Source of the DNA: Solitalea agri
Lineage (GTDB): Bacteria > Bacteroidota > Bacteroidia > Sphingobacteriales > Sphingobacteriaceae
Direction of reading: 5' to 3'
NCBI RefSeq assembly: GCF_023914155.1
Contig: NZ_JAMWYS010000036.1
Coordinates: forward strand, 280,699-344,698
DNA length: 64,000 nucleotides
Shown here: piece after piece, positions 15,451 to 24,137 of the stretch
How the letters are laid out: each line of letters opens with the position of its first letter
Position numbering within the stretch: position 1 is the stretch's first letter
The notes under the pieces: model-generated
The model's database searches: none
What the model was told of the DNA's origin: nothing
What the model saw: only the letters and a program-made list of their open reading frames with translations
Position numbers and translations under genes: made by a program

Positions 15451-17808
15451 ATGAATCAATCTTCCTTCCATGATATAGACGAATCTGAAAAAGGTTTAAA
15501 AGAATTCTTTAATAAATGTTTACGTAACTGGTATTGGTTTGTAATATCGATCACTTCCTGTTTGTTATTGTCATTAATCTATTTAAAGATAGTTCGACCT
15601 AAATACGACATACTTACATCTATTTTAGTAAAAGAAGTGCCTAAAGGTCAGGCTGAAAAAAAAGAAAGTGTTCTTGACGAGCTAAATGTATTTTATGATA
15701 GTAAGTTAATAGATAATGAGATGGAGATCGTGAAGACCAGGTTCTTAATGGAAAATGTTGTTGATGATCTGAATTTAACGGTTTCTTATTTTTTAGACGA
15801 ACCTTATACATTTGATCGTATTATAACCAGTTCCTGGAGGAATAAAGAATTATACAATAATTCGCCAATTCGAATCACAACTTATTCTTTAAATGATGAG
15901 GCTTACGAAAATAAAGTAAAAATTGCCCTAGTTAGTTCCAGTCTATTTAGAATTACCAATAATGACAGCAAAGTTTATAAGTTCGGCGAAAAGATCTCAA
16001 CTCCTTATGGAATAATAAAGGTAGATCTGATTAAGTATCCGGTAGATCCTAGCTATAAAAAATTAATTGTACAGTTTAGAACAAGGGATGTTACAATTGA
16101 AGGTTATAGAGATAAGATGATGGTTGCCCCGGCAAGTGAAAATGCAACAGTTTTTAATATTACATTGGAAGAATCTGTTCCTCAAAAGGGAATAGACATT
16201 TTGAATGATTTGATAGTTGAATACAATAAGCAAAAGTTAGAAGTAAAAAAGAAAGAAGCATTTAAAGCGTTGACTTTCCTTGATAATAGATTACAATTAT
16301 TGTCATCTGAACTTAAAAATGCAGAAGCGGATGTAGAACAGTATAAATCAAGTAAAGAAATAACAGATATAAGTTCTGAATCTGCTATCCTTTTAGAAAA
16401 AGTTAAGGAAAATGACCTTCGTTTGAATCAGGTTGATATTCAATTGAAGATGTTTGATAATTTAGGGTCTTCAATTAGCACAGGAGAGCAAATTCCATCT
16501 GCTTTGCTGTTGGATAATAAAGTTCTGCAAGATAAAATAGGTAAGCTCAATGATCTTGAATTGGAACGATCTCGTTTACTCCAAAGTATGGGGGAAAAGA
16601 ACCCTTTGGTTGAAACTGTAAATGAGCAAATAAAGAATAGCCAGGAAAGTATTAATGCTGATATTCAGCAAGTAAAGAATGAATTAGTGCTTACACGTAA
16701 TAACTTATTGAGTAATAATTCAAAATTCGATGCTTCCATTAGGTCGGTGCCGCAAAAGGAGAGAAACCTGGTTACAGTTGAAAGACAGAAGAATTTAAAG
16801 GAGGGACTTTATATATACTTGCTTCAAAAAAGAGAAGAAACGGCTCTTGCTTACGATACAAAAGTTTATGATAGCAACGTTGTTGACCCAGCTCACAGTA
16901 GTATTCTGCCTATTAGTCCGGTGCCGATAAGAACATTTATTATTGCCTTCTTCTTAGGAACCGTATTGCCAATTTTGAGATTCTGGTCAAAATCAATGTT
17001 TAAATCAGAGAAAATAACAGATCAAAGGTTGGTGGCTAACATTACCCAGGCTCCAATATTGGGAGTAATAGGGAAAAATCAATCAAAAGAACAGTTAGTG
17101 GTCAAACCTGGAAGCAAAACTGTTATTTCGGAGCAATTTAAATTCCTTAGAACTAACCTGCATTATCTAAATATTGGGAAATCCAATAGGTCCATTTTAA
17201 TAACCTCAAGTGTAAGTGAAGAAGGTAAAAGCTTTGTGTCGCTTAACTTGGCAGCAAGCATAGCCTTAACAGGAAAGAGGGTTGTTCTTATAGAGTTTGA
17301 TTTGCGGAAACCAACTCTTAGTCATTATTTAAAACGTGGTTATAAGAAAGGTCTTTCCGACTTTCTAAAAGGAACAGCTGATGCTGAGGAGATTATCGAA
17401 CAAAGTGATATATCAGAGAATTTGTTTTTCATTGGATGTGGAACAGTTCCTGAGGATCCTGCAGAGCTTTTACTTAATGATGATTTGGAAATCATTATGA
17501 GCCAACTGATTCCAAATTATGACTATGTTCTTATGGATTGTCCTCCAATTGGATTGGTTTCTGATGCTATGGTTATTGAAAAATTTGCCGATATGTCTCT
17601 GTACGTTATCAGATATAATCATACTCATTATCAACAATTGAGAAATATTACAGAACTGTATTTGTCTAATAAGTTTAAGAATATGGGAATAGTCCTTAAC
17701 TCAGTTGATTCTGCTGATCAATTTGGTCCTTTGTATAATAAAGGATATAAAAATTACTATGCGGAGAGTAAACCCTCGAAGGGAATACTTGAACGTTTTG
17801 TTTCCTGA
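15451..17808 (+). CDS. Polysaccharide co-polymerase and BY-kinase (Wzc-like)
   Basis: Inner-membrane protein that controls polysaccharide chain length and export by tyrosine autophosphorylation. 785 residues: Wzz domain with a first membrane helix at about 30-48, a periplasmic coiled-coil region (about 265-440), a second helix at about 490-510, and a cytoplasmic BY-kinase. The kinase has Walker A SVSEEGKS (587-594), Walker A' with Asp617 (LIEFDLRKP) and Walker B MDCPP (695-699). The C-terminal tyrosine cluster comprises Tyr762, 766, 769 and 770. Kinase and co-polymerase are in one chain, as in proteobacterial Wzc. No Wzb/CpsB phosphatase gene is visible nearby. A CGCGCTC motif lies just before the start. 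Confidence 0.95.
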   Translation: MNQSSFHDIDESEKGLKEFFNKCLRNWYWFVISITSCLLLSLIYLKIVRPKYDILTSILVKEVPKGQAEKKESVLDELNVFYDSKLIDNEMEIVKTRFLMENVVDDLNLTVSYFLDEPYTFDRIITSSWRNKELYNNSPIRITTYSLNDEAYENKVKIALVSSSLFRITNNDSKVYKFGEKISTPYGIIKVDLIKYPVDPSYKKLIVQFRTRDVTIEGYRDKMMVAPASENATVFNITLEESVPQKGIDILNDLIVEYNKQKLEVKKKEAFKALTFLDNRLQLLSSELKNAEADVEQYKSSKEITDISSESAILLEKVKENDLRLNQVDIQLKMFDNLGSSISTGEQIPSALLLDNKVLQDKIGKLNDLELERSRLLQSMGEKNPLVETVNEQIKNSQESINADIQQVKNELVLTRNNLLSNNSKFDASIRSVPQKERNLVTVERQKNLKEGLYIYLLQKREETALAYDTKVYDSNVVDPAHSSILPISPVPIRTFIIAFFLGTVLPILRFWSKSMFKSEKITDQRLVANITQAPILGVIGKNQSKEQLVVKPGSKTVISEQFKFLRTNLHYLNIGKSNRSILITSSVSEEGKSFVSLNLAASIALTGKRVVLIEFDLRKPTLSHYLKRGYKKGLSDFLKGTADAEEIIEQSDISENLFFIGCGTVPEDPAELLLNDDLEIIMSQLIPNYDYVLMDCPPIGLVSDAMVIEKFADMSLYVIRYNHTHYQQLRNITELYLSNKFKNMGIVLNSVDSADQFGPLYNKGYKNYYAESKPSKGILERFVS

Positions 17809-17862
17809 TATTTAAGTTAAACGCTTTTTTAATAATAATAAATTCATTTTATAGAAACTATT

Positions 17863-19137
17863 ATGAGTCAACCTGAAGTTAAAGATAAAATAGCAGTTAT
17901 AGGATTAGGTTATGTTGGGCTTCCATTAGCGGTAGAGTTTGGAAAAAAGTACCCTACTGTCGGTTTTGATATTAGTGAGTGGAGGATAAAGGAGTTAATT
18001 GATGGGTTTGATCGAACCTTGGAAGTTGATAGTAAGGAGTTAAAGGAATTAGATCAGTTGCAATTTGCCTCTAAGATTGATCAAATTTCGCAATGCAATA
18101 TCTTTATTGTAACGGTGCCTACACCTATCGATCATTTTAAAAACCCTGATCTTGGGCCATTGCTTAAGGCATCCGAGATGATTGGCTCCGTTCTTAAAAA
18201 GGGAGATATAGTGATTTATGAATCTACAGTTTATCCCGGATGTACAGAAGAAGATTGTGTACCCGTTCTCGAAAAGAAAAGTGGTTTGAAGTTCAATGTT
18301 GACTTTTTCTGCGGGTATTCTCCAGAGCGAATTAATCCAGGTGATAAAGTAAATACCTTAAAAACCATTCGTAAAGTTGTTAGTGGAAGCAATCCTGAAA
18401 TTGCAAAAAAGGTTAAAGCTATTTATGATAGTATCGTTGATGCAGGAACTTTCTTAGCTTCATCCATTAAAGTTGCTGAGGCATCTAAAGCCATTGAGAA
18501 TGCACAGCGCGATGTTAATATTTCATTTGTAAATGAGCTTTCGTTGATTTTTGATAAAATGGATATTGACACGAGTGAGGTATTAGAAGCTGCCGCTACA
18601 AAATGGAACTTTTTGCACTTTAAACCTGGACTAGTAGGTGGACACTGCATAGGTGTTGATCCTTATTATTTGTTACATAAAGCACAAAGTTTAGGATATT
18701 ATCCACAGGTAATTTTATCAGGCCGAAGGATTAATGACAATATGGGAATGTTTGTGGCTAATAAGGTTGTTAAGCTGATGATTAAGAAAGGGCATAAAAT
18801 TGATGGTTCGAAAGCTTTAATACTTGGAGTAACATTTAAAGAAGACTGTCCAGATATTAGGAATTCTAAGGTTATTGATATTTATAATGAGTTGAAACAG
18901 TTTGGGTTACATGTAGATGTTTACGATCCATGGGCTCACAAAGAGGAGGTAGAAGAGGAATATAAAATTAAATTACTTCCAGAGTTAAATGGTACAACTT
19001 ATGATGTGGTTGTTTTAGCTGTTGCTCATTCTGAATTTAAAAAACTGGAATACAATAATCTAACTCATAATAAATCATCTGTAATCTTTGATACAAAAGG
19101 AATGTTAGATAAGAAAATTGTTGATGCAAGATTATAG
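17863..19137 (+). CDS. Nucleotide-sugar 6-dehydrogenase (WbpA/WbpO/TviB type)
   Basis: NAD-dependent enzyme oxidising C6 of a UDP-N-acetylhexosamine to the uronic acid. 424 residues: N-terminal Rossmann fold IAVIGLGYVGLP (GLGYVG at 14-19), central domain with KVAEASKAIENAQRDVNI, and the catalytic cysteine in GLVGGHCIGVDPYY (Cys262); the C-terminal domain has LGVTFKEDCPDIRNSKV. The family includes UDP-GlcNAc (WbpA) and UDP-GalNAc-type (WbpO, TviB) dehydrogenases, which cannot be separated by eye. Because WbpB-, E-, D- and I-like genes are in the same operon, UDP-GlcNAc oxidation as step 1 towards UDP-ManNAc3NAcA is the best reading. Confidence 0.9.
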   Translation: MSQPEVKDKIAVIGLGYVGLPLAVEFGKKYPTVGFDISEWRIKELIDGFDRTLEVDSKELKELDQLQFASKIDQISQCNIFIVTVPTPIDHFKNPDLGPLLKASEMIGSVLKKGDIVIYESTVYPGCTEEDCVPVLEKKSGLKFNVDFFCGYSPERINPGDKVNTLKTIRKVVSGSNPEIAKKVKAIYDSIVDAGTFLASSIKVAEASKAIENAQRDVNISFVNELSLIFDKMDIDTSEVLEAAATKWNFLHFKPGLVGGHCIGVDPYYLLHKAQSLGYYPQVILSGRRINDNMGMFVANKVVKLMIKKGHKIDGSKALILGVTFKEDCPDIRNSKVIDIYNELKQFGLHVDVYDPWAHKEEVEEEYKIKLLPELNGTTYDVVVLAVAHSEFKKLEYNNLTHNKSSVIFDTKGMLDKKIVDARL

Positions 19138-19180
19138 TACTTAATGTGTAAAATCTTTCAAATTTAAGTTCTCGCTCTCT

Positions 19181-20326
19181 ATGGAAAAAGTTCAAATGGT
19201 TGATCTTAAAGGTCAATACCTTAAAATAAAGCAAGACATTGATGCGGCTATACAAAATTGCATTAATGACGGTTATTTTATTAATGGTCCGGAAGTTAAA
19301 CTCTTTCAGGAAAATCTTGCTCAATACCTGAATGTAAATCATGTAGTTACCTGTGGAAATGGAACTGATGCACTTCAAATTGCGATGATGGCATTAGACC
19401 TGCAATCAGGTGACGAAATTATTGTTCCTGCCTTTACTTACGTTGCAACTGCTGAAGTGATTGCCTTATTAGGGCTTACACCAGTGATGGTTGAGGTTGA
19501 TCCGGATACTTTTAATATTACGGCAGATCTTATTGAAAAAGCAATAACTCCAAAAACCAGAGCAGTAGTTCCTGTTCATCTTTTTGGTCAGTGTTGTGAT
19601 ATGGAGCCAATCATGCAGCTTGCCGAAAAGTATCAATTATACGTGATTGAAGATACTGCGCAGGCTTTGGGTGCCCAGTATACTTTCTCAAATGGCATAG
19701 TTAAATCGGCAGGAACCATTGGACATATTGGCTGTACTTCTTTCTTCCCATCCAAAAACCTGGGATGCTATGGTGACGGAGGAGCTTTGATGACCAACGA
19801 TGAAACTTTTGCTAAAAAGCTTCAAAAGATTGCCAACCATGGGCAGTCAAAGAAATATTATCATGAAGTTGTTGGAGTAAACTCCAGATTAGATACCATT
19901 CAAGCTGCTGTTTTAAATGTCAAGCTTGCAAAACTTGATGAATATGCAAAATCAAGGAATTATGCGGCATATAGGTATGATGAAGCATTCTCTAAAATAG
20001 AAGGCGTTCAAATACCCAAAAGACAACCTAACTCAACTCATGTATTTCATCAATATACGTTGAAGTTAAGTGAGGTACATCGCAATGGACTTAAGAAACA
20101 TTTAGAAGAGCAAGGAATACCATCTATGATTTATTATCCATTGCCTTTATATAAGCAAGAAGCTTTTCGTTCCGAAAAATATCATGAAAGAGATTTTCCG
20201 GTATCAGAAGCTCTGTGTGCACAGGTTTTATCATTGCCAATGCATACAGAACTTGACGAAGTCCAACTAGATTTTATTACTAACAGTGTAATTTCATATG
20301 TCAGTTCAATTAAACAATACGCCTGA
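19181..20326 (+). CDS. wbpE: PLP-dependent sugar aminotransferase (WbpE-like)
   Basis: DegT/DnrJ/EryC1/StrS-family aminotransferase, expected to aminate C3 of UDP-3-keto-GlcNAcA with glutamate as donor. 381 residues starting MEKVQMVDLKGQYLKIKQDIDAAI, a typical WbpE/WlbC N-terminus. The substrate-site GNGTDAL (about 65-71), VPVHLFGQ, the EDTAQALGA aspartate and the Schiff-base lysine Lys192 in FFPSKNLGCYGDGG are all intact. It lies between the dehydrogenase and the WbpD-like acetyltransferase, and its 3' end overlaps the latter by 29 bases. A CTCGCTCTCT run touches its start codon. Confidence 0.92.
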   Translation: MEKVQMVDLKGQYLKIKQDIDAAIQNCINDGYFINGPEVKLFQENLAQYLNVNHVVTCGNGTDALQIAMMALDLQSGDEIIVPAFTYVATAEVIALLGLTPVMVEVDPDTFNITADLIEKAITPKTRAVVPVHLFGQCCDMEPIMQLAEKYQLYVIEDTAQALGAQYTFSNGIVKSAGTIGHIGCTSFFPSKNLGCYGDGGALMTNDETFAKKLQKIANHGQSKKYYHEVVGVNSRLDTIQAAVLNVKLAKLDEYAKSRNYAAYRYDEAFSKIEGVQIPKRQPNSTHVFHQYTLKLSEVHRNGLKKHLEEQGIPSMIYYPLPLYKQEAFRSEKYHERDFPVSEALCAQVLSLPMHTELDEVQLDFITNSVISYVSSIKQYA

Positions 20327-20906
20327 TCTACTTAAAGATTACTTCGTTCATGAAACCTCAATTGTTGATGATGGGGCTGAAATAGGGGAGGGTACCAAAA
20401 TATGGCATTTTAGTCATGTAATGAGTCGTTGTAAAATTGGAGAGCGATGTAATATTGGCCAAAATGTTGTAATCTCACCAGAAGTTGTATTGGGGAATAA
20501 TGTTAAAGTTCAGAATAACGTATCCATTTACACTGGAGTAACTTGCGATGATGACGTTTTTCTTGGTCCTTCGATGGTATTTACAAATGTTATAAATCCC
20601 AGAAGTGCTATCAATAGAAAAGATCAGTACGCTAAAACTCATGTTGGTAAAGGAGCATCAATTGGCGCCAATGCTACAATTGTCTGTGGTCATGATATCG
20701 GGGCTTATGCCTTTGTTGGAGCGGGGGCTGTTGTGACAAAGAATGTACTTCCATATGCATTAATTGTGGGGAACCCTGCAAAGCAAATTGGATGGGTAGG
20801 TGAGTATGGGCATCGGTTAAGTTTTGATAATCAAGGGATAGCAATTTGTCCGGAAAGTAGTCAGAAATATAAAATTGAAAATAATAATGTTTCTAGAATA
20901 AGTTAG
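20298..20906 (+). CDS. wbpD: Sugar N-acetyltransferase with left-handed beta-helix (WbpD-like)
   Basis: Predicted to acetylate the 3-amino group of UDP-GlcNAc3NA from acetyl-CoA. 202 residues: FVHETSIVDDGAEIGEGTKIWHFSHVM is the typical start of WbpD/WlbB enzymes, followed by hexapeptide repeats (IGERCNIGQNVVI, LGNNVKVQNNVSI, VGKGASIGANATI, IGAYAFVGAGAVV) and the closing VGNPAKQIGWV. The only usable ATG is at 20298, 12 or so residues before the family start, so it overlaps wbpE by 29 bases; tight coupling is implied. The WbpB-like gene follows after 23 bases. Confidence 0.92.
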   Translation: MSVQLNNTPDLLKDYFVHETSIVDDGAEIGEGTKIWHFSHVMSRCKIGERCNIGQNVVISPEVVLGNNVKVQNNVSIYTGVTCDDDVFLGPSMVFTNVINPRSAINRKDQYAKTHVGKGASIGANATIVCGHDIGAYAFVGAGAVVTKNVLPYALIVGNPAKQIGWVGEYGHRLSFDNQGIAICPESSQKYKIENNNVSRIS

Positions 20907-20908
20907 TT

Positions 20909-20946
20909 TACACTCTCAATCATTTATTTATGTACGCTCTCAATCA
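20909..20946 (+). repeat. Direct repeat TAC(A/G)CTCTCAATCA around the wbpB start
   Basis: TACACTCTCAATCA at 20909-20922 recurs with one change as TACGCTCTCAATCA at 20933-20946. The second copy lies inside the gene and encodes residues 2-6 of the WbpB-like protein. The same TACRCTCT core appears near other start codons in the locus. Confidence 0.7.
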
Positions 20947-22027
20947 GAAAATCAAGTTTGCTGTAGTTGGCTGTGGCCATATTGGCAAACGTCATGCAGA
21001 GATGATTTTACGCAATCCAGAGGCCGAGCTGGTTGCACTTATAGATATCAAAGACTGTTCTTCATTAAAGATTGATCAGTTTAATGTTCCTTTCTTTCAA
21101 AGTCTTGAGGAGTTTCTCTCTTCTGAAATACCTGTCGATGTTATAAATATTGCAACACCTAATGGATATCATGCATCTCAAGCTCTGAAGTGCTTAGAGG
21201 CTAGGAAAAATGTTGTTATTGAAAAACCATTGGCATTAACAAAGCTCGATGCCGAAAAAGTGATTTACAAAGCATTGCAGGTTAATAAGCAAGTTTTTGC
21301 AGTAATGCAAAATCGATATTCACCACCTTCAGTTTGGATTAAAGAGGTTGTAGATTCAGGTATACTTGGAAATATTTACATGGTACAGCTTAACTGTTAT
21401 TGGAATAGAGATAACAGGTATTATACTAAAGACAGCTGGCATGGGACGAAAGATCTTGATGGAGGAACTCTCTTTACCCAATTCTCACACTTTATAGATA
21501 TAATGTATTGGTTATTCGGTGACCTAAAGAATACTCAAACCAAATTCGCAGATTTTAACCACAAAGGCCTTACTGATTTTGAGGATAGCGGGTTTATTAG
21601 TTTTGATCTTGAAAGAGGAGGAATGGGCTGTATCAATTATTCAACCTCTGTTTGGAATGAAAACCTTGAAAGCAGTATGACCATAATAGCTGAAAACGGC
21701 AGCGTGAAGATAGGAGGGCAGTACATGGATAAGGTGGAGTATTGTCAAATAAAGGACTATACAATGCCTCAACTTGCACCAACAAATCCAGGTAATGATT
21801 ATGGGGCATATAAAGGTTCTGCTCAAAATCATCATTACGTAATTGAAAATGTAGTAGATACACTAAAAGATAAATGCTCAATAACTACTAATGCTTTAGA
21901 AGGTTTAAAAGTAGTGGAAATTATTGAGCGGATTTACGCAACAAACCCATCGAATAAGAAGCATATTAAAGAATTAAGCAATCATTCAGAAATTGAACGA
22001 TTAGCTGTTACAGCAAAGATGTTTTAG
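20930..22027 (+). CDS. wbpB: Gfo/Idh/MocA oxidoreductase (WbpB-like)
   Basis: NAD-dependent oxidoreductase expected to oxidise C3 of UDP-GlcNAcA before transamination by WbpE. 365 residues: Rossmann motif FAVVGCGHIGKRH (about 10-22), NIATPNGYHASQALKCLEARKNVVIEKPLAL with the conserved EKP at 98-100, and the C-terminal GFO/IDH domain (KDLDGGTLFTQFSHFIDIM), which supplies substrate-binding histidines. The DGG-x-x-x-x-x-x-H-x-x-D pattern is typical of the WlbA/WbpB branch. It completes the A-B-E-D set in the operon, and WbpI lies six genes downstream. Confidence 0.92.
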   Translation: MYALNQKIKFAVVGCGHIGKRHAEMILRNPEAELVALIDIKDCSSLKIDQFNVPFFQSLEEFLSSEIPVDVINIATPNGYHASQALKCLEARKNVVIEKPLALTKLDAEKVIYKALQVNKQVFAVMQNRYSPPSVWIKEVVDSGILGNIYMVQLNCYWNRDNRYYTKDSWHGTKDLDGGTLFTQFSHFIDIMYWLFGDLKNTQTKFADFNHKGLTDFEDSGFISFDLERGGMGCINYSTSVWNENLESSMTIIAENGSVKIGGQYMDKVEYCQIKDYTMPQLAPTNPGNDYGAYKGSAQNHHYVIENVVDTLKDKCSITTNALEGLKVVEIIERIYATNPSNKKHIKELSNHSEIERLAVTAKMF

Positions 22028-22117
22028 CTGATATGGATAGTTTAAATAATAGAAAGTGTTTGGATATATTTTTTAAAATAGATTCTAACAATAAATTATA
22101 TCTATCTGTAAATTAAT

Positions 22118-23089
22118 ATGGAAACGGTAAATAAATCTAAGTATAGAGAACTCTGTAAACAGGAAGCATCCAGTATTCATGTTTTCAACCAGGCTTGGTG
22201 GTTAGATATTGTGTGTTGTGAGGGTTATTGGGATGCAATACTTGTTGAAAGGGGAGGAGTAATAATGGCTGCATGGCCACTTTATTTTAAAATCCGCCAC
22301 GGAGTTAAAGTGATCACTAAGCCTAAATTAACTCAGTTTACAGACATTTGGTTTAGAACTTTTCCCGGGCAAAGAGAAGATGAAAAATTTTTCTTTCAAA
22401 AAGAATTATTCGCAGAAATGGCAATGAAAATTTCAGGCTTTGCAAGTTTCCATCAATCATTTAATTACAAATTAAAAGAAAGTACCTTCAGTAATAATAG
22501 TGGATTCCAATTGTCTACATCTTATACCTATGTGATTGAGAATATACGGGATATTGATACAGTTATGAGTGGTTTTGATCAAAATAAAAGGCAGCAATTG
22601 AATAGGGCTCGTAAGGAACAAATTGAAATAAAATATGATCTCCCTGCTAGCGAATTTTATAAGTTTTACAGCCAATCCTTACTTAAGAGAAATAAAATAA
22701 TTTCATATTCAGAGAAGCTGTTCACAGATTTATATAATTCTGTTTACTCTAATAGGTCTGGGAGAGTTGTTTACGCAGTTGATCCTCAAGGTAATATTCA
22801 TTGTGCAAAGTTTTTGGTTTGGGATTCGGATAGAGCGTATTATTTAATAAATGCGATAAACCCGGATTTGAAAAACTGTGGAGCAGCAACTTTGGCGGTT
22901 TTGGAATGTATTAAGATGGCAAGTATTCATTGTAATACGTTTGATTTTGAAGGAAGTATGATTGAGGAGGTTGCGGAGTCCTTTCGCCGTTTTGGAGCAA
23001 TTGCAAAGCCGTATATTAATTTATCTAAAACAAATTCTAAACTTCTGAACACAATTAATTTTATTAAGGAAGAGTTTTTTAGCAACTGA
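22118..23089 (+). CDS. FemAB/GNAT-like acyltransferase, copy 1
   Basis: 323-residue soluble protein of the GNAT/FemAB-like fold (BioF2/FemXAB type) seen in Bacteroidota polysaccharide loci. The N-terminus FNQAWWLDIVCCEGYWDAILVERGGVIMAAWPLY is the first half-fold, the central basic stretch DQNKRQQLNRARKEQIEIKY follows, and AKFLVWDSDRAYYLINAINPDLKNCGAATLAVLECIKMA matches the acceptor fold. Such enzymes move an amino acid or acyl group to an amino group; here the acceptor could be an amino sugar of the polysaccharide. It is adjacent to a clear paralogue (next gene, 7 bases away). Confidence 0.72.
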   Translation: METVNKSKYRELCKQEASSIHVFNQAWWLDIVCCEGYWDAILVERGGVIMAAWPLYFKIRHGVKVITKPKLTQFTDIWFRTFPGQREDEKFFFQKELFAEMAMKISGFASFHQSFNYKLKESTFSNNSGFQLSTSYTYVIENIRDIDTVMSGFDQNKRQQLNRARKEQIEIKYDLPASEFYKFYSQSLLKRNKIISYSEKLFTDLYNSVYSNRSGRVVYAVDPQGNIHCAKFLVWDSDRAYYLINAINPDLKNCGAATLAVLECIKMASIHCNTFDFEGSMIEEVAESFRRFGAIAKPYINLSKTNSKLLNTINFIKEEFFSN

Positions 23090-23096
23090 GAAAACC

Positions 23097-24122
23097 ATGA
23101 TTATAACCTATTATCAAGATAAACATGTTCTAAATGGAGAAGGGGAAGTTAAGGTAACTTCAGCTGTTTCTTTAACTTGCAAAGAGGAGTTCAGAATACT
23201 ATGCAAGCAAGAGAATGCAATCCCTGTATTTAATAAAGATTGGTGGTTAGATTTAGTATGTGGAGAAGATAATTGGGATGTGGTACTAGTGGAGGCCGAT
23301 GGAATCATTCAAGGTGCTTGGCCTTATTTTATTCAAAGAAAATTTAATCACACAATAAGTAAAGTGCCCGCATTGACCCCGTTCATGGGCGTGTGGATCA
23401 GACCAAGTACATCCTCAAAGATTTATAAAAAGGCGCATCATGAAAAACATGTTTGTAATGAATTAATAAACAAATTGCCGAACCTTTCTTTCATAAGTCA
23501 GACTTTCGGCAGTCACTTTACAAATTGGCAACCTTTTTATTGGAAGGGCTTTCATCAAACAGTTAATTATTCTCATTTAATTGATAATATACTAAAATGG
23601 AAAGAACTCAAAATGGTCATGCCTGCCAGGAAACAAAAGGACCTTCATTCAGGGGGGAGTGTAATTAAGACTGGACTTCCATCTGTTCATGAATACCAGA
23701 GTTTTAAAGATCAGTGTAAGAAACGAAAACAACAGGGGCTTTCTTCTTATTCAGTATTTAATAAGGTTTATGAAGCGTTAAAAAAACTCGATGCAGGTGA
23801 GGTTATTTGTTGTACAAATCATACCGGTAGTGTTGAAAGCCTAATGTTAGTTGTTTGGGATTCAAATAGTGCCTATACAATAATATGGGGGGGTAAAGAT
23901 TCAAATGATGATTCCATTATCTCCATGGTAAATAAAGCTGTTGACATAGCTTCATTGAACGTAAATAAGATGGAGTTTTTTGGAAAGTTGTCGCTGGATA
24001 ATGAAAAGGTCTTAGTAAAGTTTGGAGCCAATCAGCTACCCTATTATTCTATTTATAAGGCCAATAGATTTCTTTATAGGTTGGCACTCTTTTTTGGGTT
24101 TGATTCTATTGGAAAAATATAA
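23097..24122 (+). CDS. FemAB/GNAT-like acyltransferase, copy 2
   Basis: 341-residue paralogue of the preceding protein. The shared N-terminal block is obvious: here LCKQENAIPVFNKDWWLDLVCGEDNWDVVLVEADG, in copy 1 LCKQEASSIHVFNQAWWLDIVCCEGYWD. The rest has diverged more, with LMLVVWDSNSAYTIIWGGKDSNDDSIISMVNKAVDIA in the position of the acyl-transfer fold and an N-terminal extension of about 25 residues. A tandem duplication followed by divergence suggests two successive or alternative acyl/aminoacyl transfers. It starts 7 bases after copy 1; the deacetylase-like gene follows after 15. Confidence 0.7.
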   Translation: MIITYYQDKHVLNGEGEVKVTSAVSLTCKEEFRILCKQENAIPVFNKDWWLDLVCGEDNWDVVLVEADGIIQGAWPYFIQRKFNHTISKVPALTPFMGVWIRPSTSSKIYKKAHHEKHVCNELINKLPNLSFISQTFGSHFTNWQPFYWKGFHQTVNYSHLIDNILKWKELKMVMPARKQKDLHSGGSVIKTGLPSVHEYQSFKDQCKKRKQQGLSSYSVFNKVYEALKKLDAGEVICCTNHTGSVESLMLVVWDSNSAYTIIWGGKDSNDDSIISMVNKAVDIASLNVNKMEFFGKLSLDNEKVLVKFGANQLPYYSIYKANRFLYRLALFFGFDSIGKI

Positions 24123-24137
24123 TGTCAAAGATTCGTT

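Noticed and set aside
19037..19378. 113-codon minus-strand ORF across the dehydrogenase-WbpE junction
   Set aside because: Antisense shadow of two well-supported genes, with no own motif.
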